From: Pseudanabaena sp. FACHB-1998
GTDB taxonomy: Bacteria; Cyanobacteriota; Cyanobacteriia; Pseudanabaenales; Pseudanabaenaceae
NCBI RefSeq assembly: GCF_014696355.1
Contig: NZ_JACJQA010000037.1
Span: 1 to 48,898 of the forward strand
Reading direction: 5' to 3'
Length of the DNA stretch: 48,898 nucleotides
Both the position numbers and the translations under genes were made by a program. This document shows, piece by piece, positions 28,712 to 37,154 of this stretch (position 1 is the first letter of the stretch; each line of letters starts with the position of its first letter). Under the pieces are notes generated by a model, which was not told the DNA's origin, ran no database searches, and worked only from the letters and a program-made list of their open reading frames with translations.

Positions 28712-29626
28712 ATGGACATCAGTTTAACTCTCCCAACTTTTGTAATTACCCTGCGCGAAGGTGTTGAAGCGGCATTGGTAATTGGCATCGTCATGGCATA
28801 TCTCAAACGTGCAAAGCGATCGCATTTGAATAAATGGGTATTTGCAGGGATTGGGACGGGACTCGTAATTAGTGCGATCGTGGGGCTTCTCTTTAATTGG
28901 TTTATGCAAACTGTCGGTACAAGCAACCCTGAACTATCGGCAGTATTTGAGCCATTACTCGAAGGTTTATTTAGTATGGCGGCGATCGCCATGCTGACAT
29001 GGATGTTGATCTGGATGACTAAACAAAGTCGCGCCATGAAGGGGGAAATCGAAGGTTCTTTAAATAATGTGTTGGGTAAAGGCAAAAAAACAGGGTTAGG
29101 AATTTTTGGACTAATCTTATTTGCGATTTTGCGCGAGGGTTTTGAAGTCGTTTTATTTATTTCCGCAAAATTTCAAGAAGGTTTAATGCCAGCCATCGGC
29201 GCTATTAGTGGCATTGGTGCAGCGACTGTAATTGCGATCGCCCTATTCAAATTTGGCATCCAAATTAATATCCGCGCCTTCTTCAAAATTATGGGCTTCA
29301 TGCTCCTATCGATTGTCTCTGGGCTAGTAATTTCGGCACTCGGACATTTCGATACAGCTTTACGGATTCTTTCACAGAGCGATCGCAAATCTGAGTCCAT
29401 CTGCTTCTTTTATGAGCATTTTGCCCGCGAGCATTCCTGCGTCCTCGGCAATATGGTTTGGAACACCAGCAAAGTATTACCCGCCGAAAAATTTCCGGGG
29501 GTAATTTTTAGTTCGCTATTTGGCTATACCGACAAGCTGTATTTAGTACAGGCGATCGCCTACGTTGCCTTTTTTGCGATCGTTGGCACGATCTATTACC
29601 GCAGTTTAGGCAAACGCCTAGCGTAA
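28712..29626 (+). CDS. High-affinity iron permease, FTR1/EfeU family
   Basis: A 304-residue membrane protein with about seven helices. Both family signatures are present: REGVEAALVIGIV in helix 1 and REGFEVVLFI in the fourth helix, with the REGxE acids that bind ferric iron during transport. FTR1 normally works with a ferroxidase, and a multicopper oxidase lies 1.5 kb upstream on the same strand. The C-terminal loop carries an unusual Cys pair (ESICFFYEHFAREHSCVLG) on the predicted outside. Ends with a strong terminator. Confidence 0.9.
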   Translation: MDISLTLPTFVITLREGVEAALVIGIVMAYLKRAKRSHLNKWVFAGIGTGLVISAIVGLLFNWFMQTVGTSNPELSAVFEPLLEGLFSMAAIAMLTWMLIWMTKQSRAMKGEIEGSLNNVLGKGKKTGLGIFGLILFAILREGFEVVLFISAKFQEGLMPAIGAISGIGAATVIAIALFKFGIQINIRAFFKIMGFMLLSIVSGLVISALGHFDTALRILSQSDRKSESICFFYEHFAREHSCVLGNMVWNTSKVLPAEKFPGVIFSSLFGYTDKLYLVQAIAYVAFFAIVGTIYYRSLGKRLA

Positions 29627-29660
29627 AAAAGGGTTCGTGCAAAGCACGAACCCTTTTTTT
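29625..29660 (+). terminator. Rho-independent terminator of the FTR1 gene
   Basis: AAAAAAGGGTTCGTGC, loop AAA, GCACGAACCC then eight T. The stem begins in the stop codon. The tip is again GCAAAGC. Confidence 0.9.
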
Positions 29661-29745
29661 TAGGTTAAATTTTAACTGTTGCTTCTCAAGACTCACAAAA
29701 ACTATGATGAAATCTAAATGAACTTTAATTTGTGAGCAAGTTTTT

Positions 29746-30075
29746 ATGACTACTATCCGTAAAGTAACAGGCGATCCTAATGAATTCTGGAGTGAACTAG
29801 GTTGGAGCGATCTGACTAGTGCCGAACAAGAACTCTGGACACAACTAGGCTGGAATGAAGAAAATTGGGATGATGAACTAGATTTTCCTGAATGGGATGA
29901 CTTATCTAGTGAAGACCAAAAACTTTGGGGAGTATTAGGTTGGACACAATCTAGATGGGAAGGCGAAGATGACATTCCTGAATCAGCAGAAAAATCTTGG
30001 GAAGAGCTAACCAGTGAAGAACAAGCTGCGGCAACTGACCTTGGTTATACCCAAGATAAATGGGATAACGAATAA
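29746..30075 (+). CDS. Acidic W/LGW tandem-repeat protein
   Basis: A 109-residue, very acidic protein made of four imperfect ~22-residue repeats. Examples are WSDLTSAEQELWTQLGWNEE, WDDLSSEDQKLWGVLGWTQS and WEELTSEEQAAATDLGYTQD. Each has W-x-x-L-(T/S)-x-x-(E/D)-Q, then LGW or LGY, then a closing W. Similar repeats occur singly in cyanobacterial and algal proteins of unknown role and probably form helix pairs packed by the Trp residues. It stands alone with its own hairpin. Function unknown; protein binding is the reasonable guess. Confidence 0.7.
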   Translation: MTTIRKVTGDPNEFWSELGWSDLTSAEQELWTQLGWNEENWDDELDFPEWDDLSSEDQKLWGVLGWTQSRWEGEDDIPESAEKSWEELTSEEQAAATDLGYTQDKWDNE

Positions 30076-30080
30076 AAATT

Positions 30081-30103
30081 GTGTCGTGGCGAAGCCACGA
30101 CAC
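30081..30103. terminator. GAA-loop palindrome after the repeat protein
   Basis: GTGTCGTGGC/GCCACGACAC around GAA, giving the tip GCGAAGC. No T run follows, so it belongs with the palindrome family as much as with terminators. Confidence 0.7.
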
Positions 30104-30221
30104 AGATAGCTTGAAGCCTTACTAAATAAGGCTTTAAGTCTATTTAGCTAGATAATTTTATAAATTATCAAAATTCTGATGTTAAAGTTACGCATTTCGG
30201 GTTAGAATAGCAAAGCCTTTC

Positions 30222-30304
30222 GGGGGTGTGGCGGAATGGTAGACGCTACGGACTTAAAATCCGTTGACCGCAAGGTCGTAAGGGTTCAAGTCCCTTCACC
30301 CCCA
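30222..30304 (+). tRNA. tRNA-Leu (anticodon UAA), no intron
   Basis: An 83-nt tRNA. The acceptor stem GGGGGTG pairs with CACCCCC, discriminator A at 30304. The anticodon arm ACGGA-CTTAAAA-TCCGT gives anticodon TAA. A long variable arm (TTGACCGCAAGGTCG region) marks class II leucine, and GGTTCAAGTCC is the T loop. CCA is not encoded. In many cyanobacteria and in plastids a group I intron splits this very anticodon loop; here the loop is uninterrupted. Confidence 0.96.
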
Positions 30305-30314
30305 TTTTCAAATC

Positions 30315-30353
30315 AATTAGGGAAAAGTGTTTTACGCTCTTCCCTAATTTTTT
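30315..30353 (+). terminator. Terminator after tRNA-Leu
   Basis: AATTAGGGA and TCCCTAATT pair, with a T run after. It lies 11 bp past the tRNA end. Confidence 0.75.
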
Positions 30354-30363
30354 GATCGTATTC

Positions 30364-30412
30364 AATCCTAAAGAGAGTTCTGCCCCTTTGCGGCGCAACT
30401 CTCTTTAGGATT
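30364..30412. repeat. Palindrome with 16-bp arms, degraded core
   Basis: AATCCTAAAGAGAGTT and AACTCTCTTTAGGATT are exact complements; the 17-bp centre (CTGCCCCTTTGCGGCGC) no longer pairs well. In reverse the centre reads GCGCCGCAAAGGGGC, resembling the GCGACACAAAGCGTC core at 9935-9977. Arms thus stay matched while cores vary. Confidence 0.8.
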
Positions 30413-30437
30413 AACAATTCACAATCTGAGAACACTT

Positions 30438-30788
30438 ATGTCTATCCAAGTCTATGGAATCCCTAATTGTGGCACTTGCAAAAAAGCGATCGCATGGTTA
30501 GAGGCGCAGGGTATTGCCCATGAATTTATTAATACTAAAGACTATCCCCCTGCCAGAAGCGCGATCGCCGAATGGGTAAACTCTTTAGGCGAAAGAGCCA
30601 TGCGAAATACTTCAGGGCAATCCTACCGAGCGCTCGGCACTGAAAAAGACACATGGTCACATATTCAATGGATTGAAGCCTATGCCAAGGATACAATGTT
30701 GCTCAAACGTCCTCTATTTGTCAAAGATGGCAAAGCGATCGCGATCGGATTTAGAAATCCAGAAGAACTCAAACAAAAATTAATCTAA
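30438..30788 (+). CDS. ArsC/Spx-family thioredoxin-fold protein
   Basis: A 116-residue single-domain protein of standard family length. YGIPNCGTCKKAIAWLEAQG holds the redox-active CxxC right after strand 1; family members use the first Cys as nucleophile. RPLFVKDGKAIAIGF is the conserved cis-Pro region after helix 3. The family includes glutaredoxin-dependent arsenate reductase-like proteins and the Spx/MgsR regulators; without arsenic genes nearby the Spx/MgsR-like label (stress response, redox sensing) is at least as likely. It is monocistronic, between palindromes. Confidence 0.85.
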   Translation: MSIQVYGIPNCGTCKKAIAWLEAQGIAHEFINTKDYPPARSAIAEWVNSLGERAMRNTSGQSYRALGTEKDTWSHIQWIEAYAKDTMLLKRPLFVKDGKAIAIGFRNPEELKQKLI

Positions 30789-30808
30789 GCTTTGCGGTCA
30801 AACTTAAA

Positions 30809-30859
30809 CAAGATATTTTTTTTAAATGTGGCTTCGCCACATTTAAAAAAAATATCTTG
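30809..30859. repeat. Perfect 24-bp-arm palindrome
   Basis: CAAGATATTTTTTTTAAATG continuing to GGC, loop TTC, then the exact complement. On the opposite strand the tip reads GCGAAGC. It separates the ArsC/Spx gene from the small basic gene. Confidence 0.9.
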
Positions 30860-30946
30860 TTGGAATTTATTTTTTCATTCCATAGAATGATAGAAAAAAC
30901 TAAGAAAGTTAGCGTATATTAACTTAGCAATAAGAGGTACATAAAT

Positions 30947-31258
30947 ATGAACCAAAGACTAAAGCGATGGGAATCTCCCCGCAGTGAAGGTAGAAATAAT
31001 AAAGGAAAGGGTGGTTCTGCCCGACAACGCCAAAAGAAAAAGCAATTTCAAATGCTTCGTAAAAAACTAAAAGGAGATGCTGCTAGCAGCATCTCCTTTT
31101 TTTTAATTCCCAAAAGTGTGGTCATACTTTTAGGAATTGGTACAACTGGGGGGATTATTAATAATTTGCCACAGAAACTTGTTGAGCAAAGTCAGCATCA
31201 CCGACCTCATGAAAATCAGTCTCACCAAAAATGGCATTTTCAAACTTATAGTGCTTAA
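30947..31258 (+). CDS. Small basic protein whose frame runs through a terminator
   Basis: The frame codes for 103 residues, but only the first ~42 look real: MNQRLKRWESPRSEGRNNKG and on through KGKGGSARQRQKKKQ, very basic and Arg/Lys/Gln-rich, suited to RNA or ribosome binding. From residue 43 on the codons are those of a strong hairpin terminator (31069-31104) and then of DNA antisense to the VOC gene. A +1 shift at the AAAAAAC run (31061-31067) would give TAA at once, just before the hairpin. Either a one-base error or real slippage may be involved. Confidence 0.4.
   Translation: MNQRLKRWESPRSEGRNNKGKGGSARQRQKKKQFQMLRKKLKGDAASSISFFLIPKSVVILLGIGTTGGIINNLPQKLVEQSQHHRPHENQSHQKWHFQTYSA
31069..31104 (+). 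terminator. Strong terminator inside the small basic frame
   Basis: AAAAGGAGATGCTGCT and its exact complement AGCAGCATCTCCTTTT, then four more T. A standard rho-independent terminator for the 30947 gene. Confidence 0.88.
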
Positions 31259-31619
31259 ACTCCAAAATATTTCCTGAGTGATCTGATAAAAAAAAAGTTC
31301 GATGCTCTAAAGGAGTATCAACAAAGCGAACTTTAGGTTTTTGATAAAACTTGAGACGCTTATCATGGACTTTCTCTAATAAAGCCATCCAGTTATTTTC
31401 CGAATAAAAAACTAATCCGAAATGTCGTGGATAAATACCACGTTGAGCTTCACTGGATTCATGAGCAACGTGCGCGACCAACTGGTGTCCATACAAACTC
31501 ATGATCAGCGAATCACTAGACTCGCGACCTGCTAGACAACCCAATCCATCAATATAAAAAGCTTTAGTGCTTGCAATATCTTTGACTGGAAATGCGAGAT
31601 GAAAGAGGATCTTGGTCAT
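31158..31619 (-). CDS. VOC-superfamily (glyoxalase/dioxygenase-like) protein
   Basis: A 153-residue protein of the vicinal oxygen chelate fold with two beta-alpha-beta-beta-beta units. ILFHLAFPVKDIASTKAFYI starts the first unit with a metal His, RHFGLVF begins the second with another His, and FFLSDHSGNILEFKHYKFE holds the usual D-P/H-x-G-N-x-(L/I)-E end whose Glu binds metal. Members open rings or add oxygen, isomerise or bind antibiotics; the substrate is not deducible. It overlaps purF by 4 bp and is probably expressed with it, but a link to purine synthesis is not known. Confidence 0.85.
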   Translation of the reverse strand: MTKILFHLAFPVKDIASTKAFYIDGLGCLAGRESSDSLIMSLYGHQLVAHVAHESSEAQRGIYPRHFGLVFYSENNWMALLEKVHDKRLKFYQKPKVRFVDTPLEHRTFFLSDHSGNILEFKHYKFENAIFGETDFHEVGDADFAQQVSVANY

Positions 31620-33184
31620 GGTGCAGTATTTTCTAGCATAAGTTTGGTGCGCTTGAGCTTATCAGGAACGTCAATCGGATATTTTCCTGTAAAGCAAGCT
31701 GTGCAAAAATGCGTGGTATCGACTTGCGTCGCCTTTAACATTGCGTCGTGACTCAGATAAGCAAGAGTATCCACCTCGATCTGCTTGGCGATCGCCTCAA
31801 CAGAATTATGCGAAGCAATTAAATGATCTTGCGAATCTGTATCAATACCATAGAAACAAGGGTGAGTTACAGGTGGAGAAGAAATACGCATATGTACCTC
31901 CGTGGCACCAGCCTCACGCAATGCCCTTACTATTTTACGACTCGTGGTTCCTCTTACGATCGAATCATCAATGACAATTACCCGTTTATTTTTTAAAACA
32001 TCGCGCAATGTATTGAGCTTCATCCGAATGCCTGACTCACGCATCGCTTGAGTTGGCTGAATAAAAGTCCGACCGACATAGCGGTTTTTAATTAGCCCTT
32101 CTGCGTAAGGAATTCCTGATTCGCGAGAAAATCCGATCGCCGCAGGAATCCCCGAATCAGGCACACCAATCACAATATCGGCATCAACTAAACTTTCTTT
32201 AGCGAGTAGCGCACCAATTCTCATTCTGTAGGTATAAAGACTCTCTTCATGCATGACACTATCAGGTCGTGCAAAGTAGATCATCTCGAAAACACAGAGC
32301 TTAGGTTTGGATTCTTCCCATTGCAAAGATTGAATCCCGTTTTCCATCGTGATGATCACTAGTTCCCCGGGAAGCACTTCGCGCACATACTCTGCGCCAA
32401 TAATATCTAAGCCACAGGTTTCCGAAGACAAGACATAGGAACCATCGGCAGTTTTGCCAATAACTAAGGGACGCACACCATAGGCATCTCGCGCCCCAGC
32501 GATCGCATTAGGCATCGCCATAACGAGGCTAAAAGCGCCATAACTGCGCCTGAGAGCCACCACAATTGCTTCTTGCCAATCCTTGCCTTCTTCTACAGCT
32601 TCCCCTACCGCAAACGCAATCCCTTCGGAATCCGTGGTGGATTCGAGGGCGTGACCTTGGGCTGATAGCTCTGCGCGTAACTCTGTAGCATTTACCAAGT
32701 TACCATTGTGAGCGAGAGAGAAGTCCCCCAGCCTTGTATTCACGACAATGGGCTGAGCATTACACACTTTGCTAGAACCAGTTGTGGAATAACGATTATG
32801 CCCGATCGCCAAAGCCCCCTTCATTTCCGAAAGAATCGTCTCATTGAAGATTTGAGCAACCAACCCCATTGCTTTATGTGTATGGGTATTACCGCGATCG
32901 TCATATACAGTAATACCAGCCGATTCTTGTCCTCGGTGCTGCAAAGCATAGAGTCCAAAATAAACTAGCTTCGCAACATCCCCATTTGTTGCGAGAACTC
33001 CAAAAACACCACAGGCTTCTTGTGGCTTATCAGTCTCAATATCATTATTAGCATCTAGATCGTGAAGATCCTCTGGATTTAGAAATTTGGTAGGCATCTC
33101 ATCAGCAGAAACAGAATGGTCAGAATAGTCTGGCAGCATAGAGTTATACGCGGTACTTAAGTTGGGTAGAAGAGAAAAGCCCAT
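31616..33184 (-). CDS. purF: Amidophosphoribosyltransferase (glutamine PRPP amidotransferase)
   Basis: A 522-residue enzyme for the first step of purine synthesis: PRPP plus glutamine gives phosphoribosylamine. EACGVFGVLA near residue 57 has the nucleophile Cys of the class II glutaminase domain, exposed after cleavage of the propeptide. LQHRGQESAGI and GHNRYSTTGSS are further glutaminase motifs. The PRPP site is VIVIDDSIVRGTTSRKIVRA near residue 385. Two later ATGs shorten the propeptide (33139 and 33097). The 308-bp gap 33185-33492 upstream holds AT-rich DNA, a small ACAACAAAAA/TTTTTGTTGT hairpin (33244-33269) and divergent promoters of purF and glpX, but no gene. Confidence 0.96.
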   Translation of the reverse strand: MGFSLLPNLSTAYNSMLPDYSDHSVSADEMPTKFLNPEDLHDLDANNDIETDKPQEACGVFGVLATNGDVAKLVYFGLYALQHRGQESAGITVYDDRGNTHTHKAMGLVAQIFNETILSEMKGALAIGHNRYSTTGSSKVCNAQPIVVNTRLGDFSLAHNGNLVNATELRAELSAQGHALESTTDSEGIAFAVGEAVEEGKDWQEAIVVALRRSYGAFSLVMAMPNAIAGARDAYGVRPLVIGKTADGSYVLSSETCGLDIIGAEYVREVLPGELVIITMENGIQSLQWEESKPKLCVFEMIYFARPDSVMHEESLYTYRMRIGALLAKESLVDADIVIGVPDSGIPAAIGFSRESGIPYAEGLIKNRYVGRTFIQPTQAMRESGIRMKLNTLRDVLKNKRVIVIDDSIVRGTTSRKIVRALREAGATEVHMRISSPPVTHPCFYGIDTDSQDHLIASHNSVEAIAKQIEVDTLAYLSHDAMLKATQVDTTHFCTACFTGKYPIDVPDKLKRTKLMLENTAP

Positions 33185-33492
33185 TCTTAGATCGTACCAG
33201 CGTTAAGCATTTCTTAACCAAAATCGGCATATCAAAAGTCAGGACAACAAAAAAGGCGATTTTTGTTGTAATATTTTCATCTTTTAAATCTTATAAAAAC
33301 TTATAAAAACTTAATACCTGTCATTTAGTCTTTCTTATGGGTTACGTGTCAGTCTGACCTGTAAACTTAATTACGAGGTTGTGTAGTAAAGCACAACTAG
33401 ACTTAACTTTGTTTTCTGATTCTAGATAATTTCTGGAACATAACAAAAGCTTAATAGTTGCAAAATTTAGATAAATACAGGAATTCCTACGC

Positions 33493-34536
33493 ATGGATAA
33501 TACAATCAGCCTTGAGATTATTGAGGTCGTTGAACAGGCTGCGATCGCATCTTCTAAGTTTATGGGCTTGGGTAAAAAAGATGAGGCTGACGAAGCAGCA
33601 GTTGAAGCAATGCGCGAACGCATGAATAAGATTCATATGCGTGGACGAATTGTTATTGGTGAAGGCGAACGTGACGAAGCTCCCATGTTATACATCGGCG
33701 AAGAAGTTGGGATTTGCTCCCAGCCCAATGCTGCTGAATTCTGCACCATCGAAGAATTACAAGAAATTGACATCGCTGTTGACCCTTGCGAAGGCACAAA
33801 CCTTGTTGCTTACGGTCAAAATGGCTCGATGGCAGTTCTTGCCATTTCTGAGCGTGGCGGTTTGTTCCAAGCTCCCGACTTTTATATGGACAAGCTAGCT
33901 GCACCTCCTGCGGCAAAGGGTCATGTAGATATCCGCAAAACACCTACCGAAAACCTGAAAATTTTGTCCGAATGTCTTGATCGGGCGATCGAAGAATTAG
34001 TCGTAGTGGTTATGGATCGTCCTCGTCACAAAGGCTTGATTTCTGAAATCCGTGCTGCTGGCGCTCGTGTACGTTTGATCAGTGATGGTGACGTATCTGC
34101 GGCGATTTGCTGTGGTTTCGCTGGTACAAACATCCATGCGCTTATGGGTATCGGTGCTGCTCCTGAAGGTGTTATCTCCGCAGCCGCTATGCGTTGCTTA
34201 GGTGGTCACTTCCAAGGTCGTCTAGTTTATGACCCTGCTGAAGTCAATACCCCTGAAAGCGAAAAGTGGACACGGGAAGGTAATATTTTACGCCTAAAAG
34301 AAATGGGAATTACCGATCCTGATAAGGTCTACGATGCTAATGAATTGGCTTGTGGTAAGGACGTATTGTTTGCTGGCTGTGGTATTACCCCCGGAACCTT
34401 GATGGAAGGTGTTCGTTTCTTTGGTGGTGGTTGCCGTACTCAGTCTTTGGTTATTTCGACTCAATCAAAGACTGCTCGTTTCATTGATACTATCCACTTG
34501 ACCAGCGACAAGCCTAAGACCATTAATCTTCGCTAA
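33493..34536 (+). CDS. glpX: Class II fructose-1,6-/sedoheptulose-1,7-bisphosphatase
   Basis: A 347-residue GlpX-type phosphatase, the main cyanobacterial F/SBPase of the Calvin cycle, acting in the cytoplasm on both sugar bisphosphates. Metal and substrate motifs are intact: [28 protein letters not shown] and [18 protein letters not shown]. The start [17 protein letters not shown] is the usual one. Cyanobacterial members are redox- and AMP-regulated; the Cys at AAICCGF and CGITPG could be involved, which is inference. Monocistronic with a clear terminator at 34567-34608. Confidence 0.96.
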   Translation: MDNTISLEIIEVVEQAAIASSKFMGLGKKDEADEAAVEAMRERMNKIHMRGRIVIGEGERDEAPMLYIGEEVGICSQPNAAEFCTIEELQEIDIAVDPCEGTNLVAYGQNGSMAVLAISERGGLFQAPDFYMDKLAAPPAAKGHVDIRKTPTENLKILSECLDRAIEELVVVVMDRPRHKGLISEIRAAGARVRLISDGDVSAAICCGFAGTNIHALMGIGAAPEGVISAAAMRCLGGHFQGRLVYDPAEVNTPESEKWTREGNILRLKEMGITDPDKVYDANELACGKDVLFAGCGITPGTLMEGVRFFGGGCRTQSLVISTQSKTARFIDTIHLTSDKPKTINLR

Positions 34537-34566
34537 TCATAAAAATTCGTTGTTAACGAACTTTTG

Positions 34567-34608
34567 GCAATAAAAAAGAAGGGGCTTAAGCTCCTTCTTT
34601 TTTATTGC
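34567..34608 (+). terminator. glpX terminator
   Basis: GCAATAAAAAAGAAGG and its near-exact complement enclose a GGCTTAAGCTCC-type tip, with T runs on both strands. Confidence 0.85.
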
Positions 34609-34908
34609 TTGAATTATGCTAGGAATCTATTAGTTGGAACAGCGATCGCCTCTTTAATCTCTGTGAAAGTAGATATCTTATAGTTCTCTAAGCAAATTGT
34701 CATATTCGCCCTTAATTCTTAGATGGGAAGGGAGTAAGCGACACCGAGTGTAGGGTGTATTGAATTTCAAAAAAGCTAAGAGAGTAGCCAAGTTTGAGTC
34801 AATAGGTTGAAGCCACCGATAAAATTTGAACCTACACTTAAAGTAGTGGTTTTTAGGATTCCATATTATTTCTATCATTTCGACTAAATAAATCAGGAAA
34901 TTTTAAGT
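34609..34908. other. Gap between glpX and the ABC genes
   Basis: About 300 bp without a convincing gene. One HIP1 octamer occurs near 34641. A 66-codon minus frame (34678-34878) has a basic, Leu-rich product with no recognised family and no ribosome site; it is probably chance or a decayed gene. AT-rich DNA before 34909 is the likely promoter of the permease. Confidence 0.5.
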
Positions 34909-36135
34909 ATGGATACTTGGGAAAGCTTACGCATGGCAGGGAAAACCCTTGCGGCTAATCGACTGCGTAGCACTTTAACAATGTTAGGTATCATCATTGG
35001 CAATGCCTCCGTAATTTTGATGGTAGGCGTTGGACAAGGCGCTCAGAAATATGCTTCGCAGCAATTTCAGGCGTTGGGGACGGATGTGATTTTTGTAATT
35101 ACGGGAACTGATAATGCGCGGCGGAATGTAATCGCGCCGCCCAATCGGCTTGTCCTTGCCGATGCCGAAGCGATCGCCACTCAAGTACCTACCGTCCGCA
35201 GTGTGGCTGCCCAAATTAATGGCTCAGAACTAGCGATCGCAGGAAATAACACCAAACGCGCCACCCTAATTGGGACAACCGATAATTATGTAAAGGTACG
35301 GACTGCGGAGGTTGGATCAGGACGTTTTTTCAATGCAGAAGATATTAAGCGCAACTCAAGAGTTGTGACTTTAGGTTCGGCAATTAGCAGAGATTTATTT
35401 CCACAGGGTAATGCCCTTGGACAGTCAGTCAGAATACGCGGTACTAGCTACGAAGTAATTGGCATCATGTCAGAAAAAGGGGCTTTTCTGGGGACTAACC
35501 AAGATGACACCATATTTCTGCCGATTACCACGATGACGAGTCGCCTCACAGGTAAAACCTCTCCCTATGGCGTTGCCATTGCGGTGATAAATGTATCCGC
35601 AACCAGTAACGATAATGTGAGCGCCGCCCAATTCCAAATTGCGAATCTATTAAGATTGCGTCACCGTACTTCTGATATCAATGCTGATGATACATTTACC
35701 ATTCGTACCCAACAGGACGCTTTAGAAATTGTGGGTAACATCACAGGTGCACTGACGATCATGCTAGCCGCGATCGCAGGAATATCACTCCTAGTCGGTG
35801 GCATCGGCATTATGAACATCATGCTGGTATCCGTCACCGAACGCACCAGCGAAATCGGACTGCGTAAAGCGATCGGCGCATCCCCTAGCGACATTCTCAC
35901 CCAGTTCACCATCGAGGCAGTGATTCTGTCCTTACTTGGTGGAGCGATCGGCACTGCGATCGGGATTGGTGGCATCCTTTTAATCGCCGCAGTTTCACCC
36001 CTCCAAGCAGGTGTATCCATTAGCGCCATCTGTCTAGCCGTCGGTGTTTCGGGGGGCATCGGTCTATTTTTCGGTATTTTCCCCGCTCGCCAAGCCGCCC
36101 GACTTGATCCAATTGTGGCTCTTAGAAGCATTTAA
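34909..36135 (+). CDS. MacB/FtsX-type ABC transporter permease
   Basis: A 408-residue permease with the MacB layout: helix 1 near residues 20-45 (STLTMLGIIIGNASVILMVG), a ~220-residue periplasmic MacB_PCD domain, then three helices near 275-400 (TIMLAAIAGISLLVGGIGIM, EAVILSLLGGAIGTAIGIGG). The motif ERTSEIGLRKAIGAS between helices 2 and 3 is the coupling loop that contacts the ATPase. These mechanotransmission transporters export lipids, peptides or drugs, often with a membrane-fusion partner and an outer-membrane factor; neither is nearby. It pairs with the ATPase 90 bp downstream. Confidence 0.9.
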   Translation: MDTWESLRMAGKTLAANRLRSTLTMLGIIIGNASVILMVGVGQGAQKYASQQFQALGTDVIFVITGTDNARRNVIAPPNRLVLADAEAIATQVPTVRSVAAQINGSELAIAGNNTKRATLIGTTDNYVKVRTAEVGSGRFFNAEDIKRNSRVVTLGSAISRDLFPQGNALGQSVRIRGTSYEVIGIMSEKGAFLGTNQDDTIFLPITTMTSRLTGKTSPYGVAIAVINVSATSNDNVSAAQFQIANLLRLRHRTSDINADDTFTIRTQQDALEIVGNITGALTIMLAAIAGISLLVGGIGIMNIMLVSVTERTSEIGLRKAIGASPSDILTQFTIEAVILSLLGGAIGTAIGIGGILLIAAVSPLQAGVSISAICLAVGVSGGIGLFFGIFPARQAARLDPIVALRSI

Positions 36136-36224
36136 TCAAGGAAAGGCTAAAAGAAAAATTTTTCCCTTTTTGCAATTACAAAAAAACAATCACCAAAAGC
36201 CAATCGCTAACCGCTAATACTCCC

Positions 36225-36980
36225 ATGCTAACTACCAATCTAATCTCCTCCCCACCTGAAATAACTGACTCAAGACGCGAGATTGTGCGACTTAGTGAAG
36301 TTTGTAAATATTATGGACAAGATGACACCTTAGTAAAAGCCTTAGATGATGTTAGCTTTGTGATTAAGCAAGGGGAATATTGCGCGATTATGGGAGCTTC
36401 AGGTTCAGGCAAATCCACCTGCATGAATATCATCGGTTGCCTCGACAGCACCACCTCTGGTCAATATTTTCTCGATGAAGAAGATGTCTCAGGCATGGAA
36501 GAGAAGGATCTCGCTAGGGTTCGCAATCTCAAAATTGGCTTTGTGTTTCAGCAATATCACTTGCTGCCCCAACTCTCGGCGTTAGAGAACGTGATGTTAC
36601 CCATGGCTTATGCCAATGTGCGCCCCAAAGAACAAAAGGAACGCGCTTCGGCAGCACTCGAACGGGTAGCTATGGGACATCGCCTTAATAATCGTCCCAA
36701 TCAAATGTCAGGCGGTCAACAACAACGAGTCGCGATCGCCAGAGCGATCGTCAATAATCCCGTAATGTTACTAGCCGATGAGCCAACGGGAGCGCTCGAT
36801 TCCCATACGACCGCTGAAGTGATGGAGTTATTTGGTGAACTGAATAACAGTGGTATTACTGTCGTGATGGTCACGCATGAGTCAGATGTGGCACGTAATA
36901 CTCAACGGATTATTTGGTTTCGGGATGGCCAAGTCATTAATGCACACCTTTCTCCTGATGACTTAGGACATGTAATTTAG
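36225..36980 (+). CDS. ABC transporter ATPase, MacB/LolD type
   Basis: A 251-residue ATPase. Walker A GASGSGKST (about 55-63), Q-loop FVFQQYHLLPQLSALENVM, signature MSGGQQQRVAIARAI, Walker B VMLLADEPTGALDS and the H-loop VTHE are all in order. The first ~22 residues are extra to the family. It energises the permease encoded just upstream. The gene order permease-ATPase is the reverse of the common fused MacB arrangement. Confidence 0.93.
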   Translation: MLTTNLISSPPEITDSRREIVRLSEVCKYYGQDDTLVKALDDVSFVIKQGEYCAIMGASGSGKSTCMNIIGCLDSTTSGQYFLDEEDVSGMEEKDLARVRNLKIGFVFQQYHLLPQLSALENVMLPMAYANVRPKEQKERASAALERVAMGHRLNNRPNQMSGGQQQRVAIARAIVNNPVMLLADEPTGALDSHTTAEVMELFGELNNSGITVVMVTHESDVARNTQRIIWFRDGQVINAHLSPDDLGHVI

Positions 36981-37154
36981 AAACAGAAATTTATAGCACT
37001 TTGCGCTCAAACGAACACCGCCGACACTTGCGTCGGGGATGCTCATTATGTACATCTGTTGCCAAAATGCAATCATTTCTTAGCAATGTTGATATGATTG
37101 GTCTAAGCTATTTAGCTGGGTCAAAAACGCCTAAACCAGTGGAGATCAATCAAA

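Noticed and set aside
34678-34878. 66-codon minus-strand frame as a gene
   Set aside because: No ribosome site, no family likeness and no partner; composition is like the surrounding non-coding DNA.
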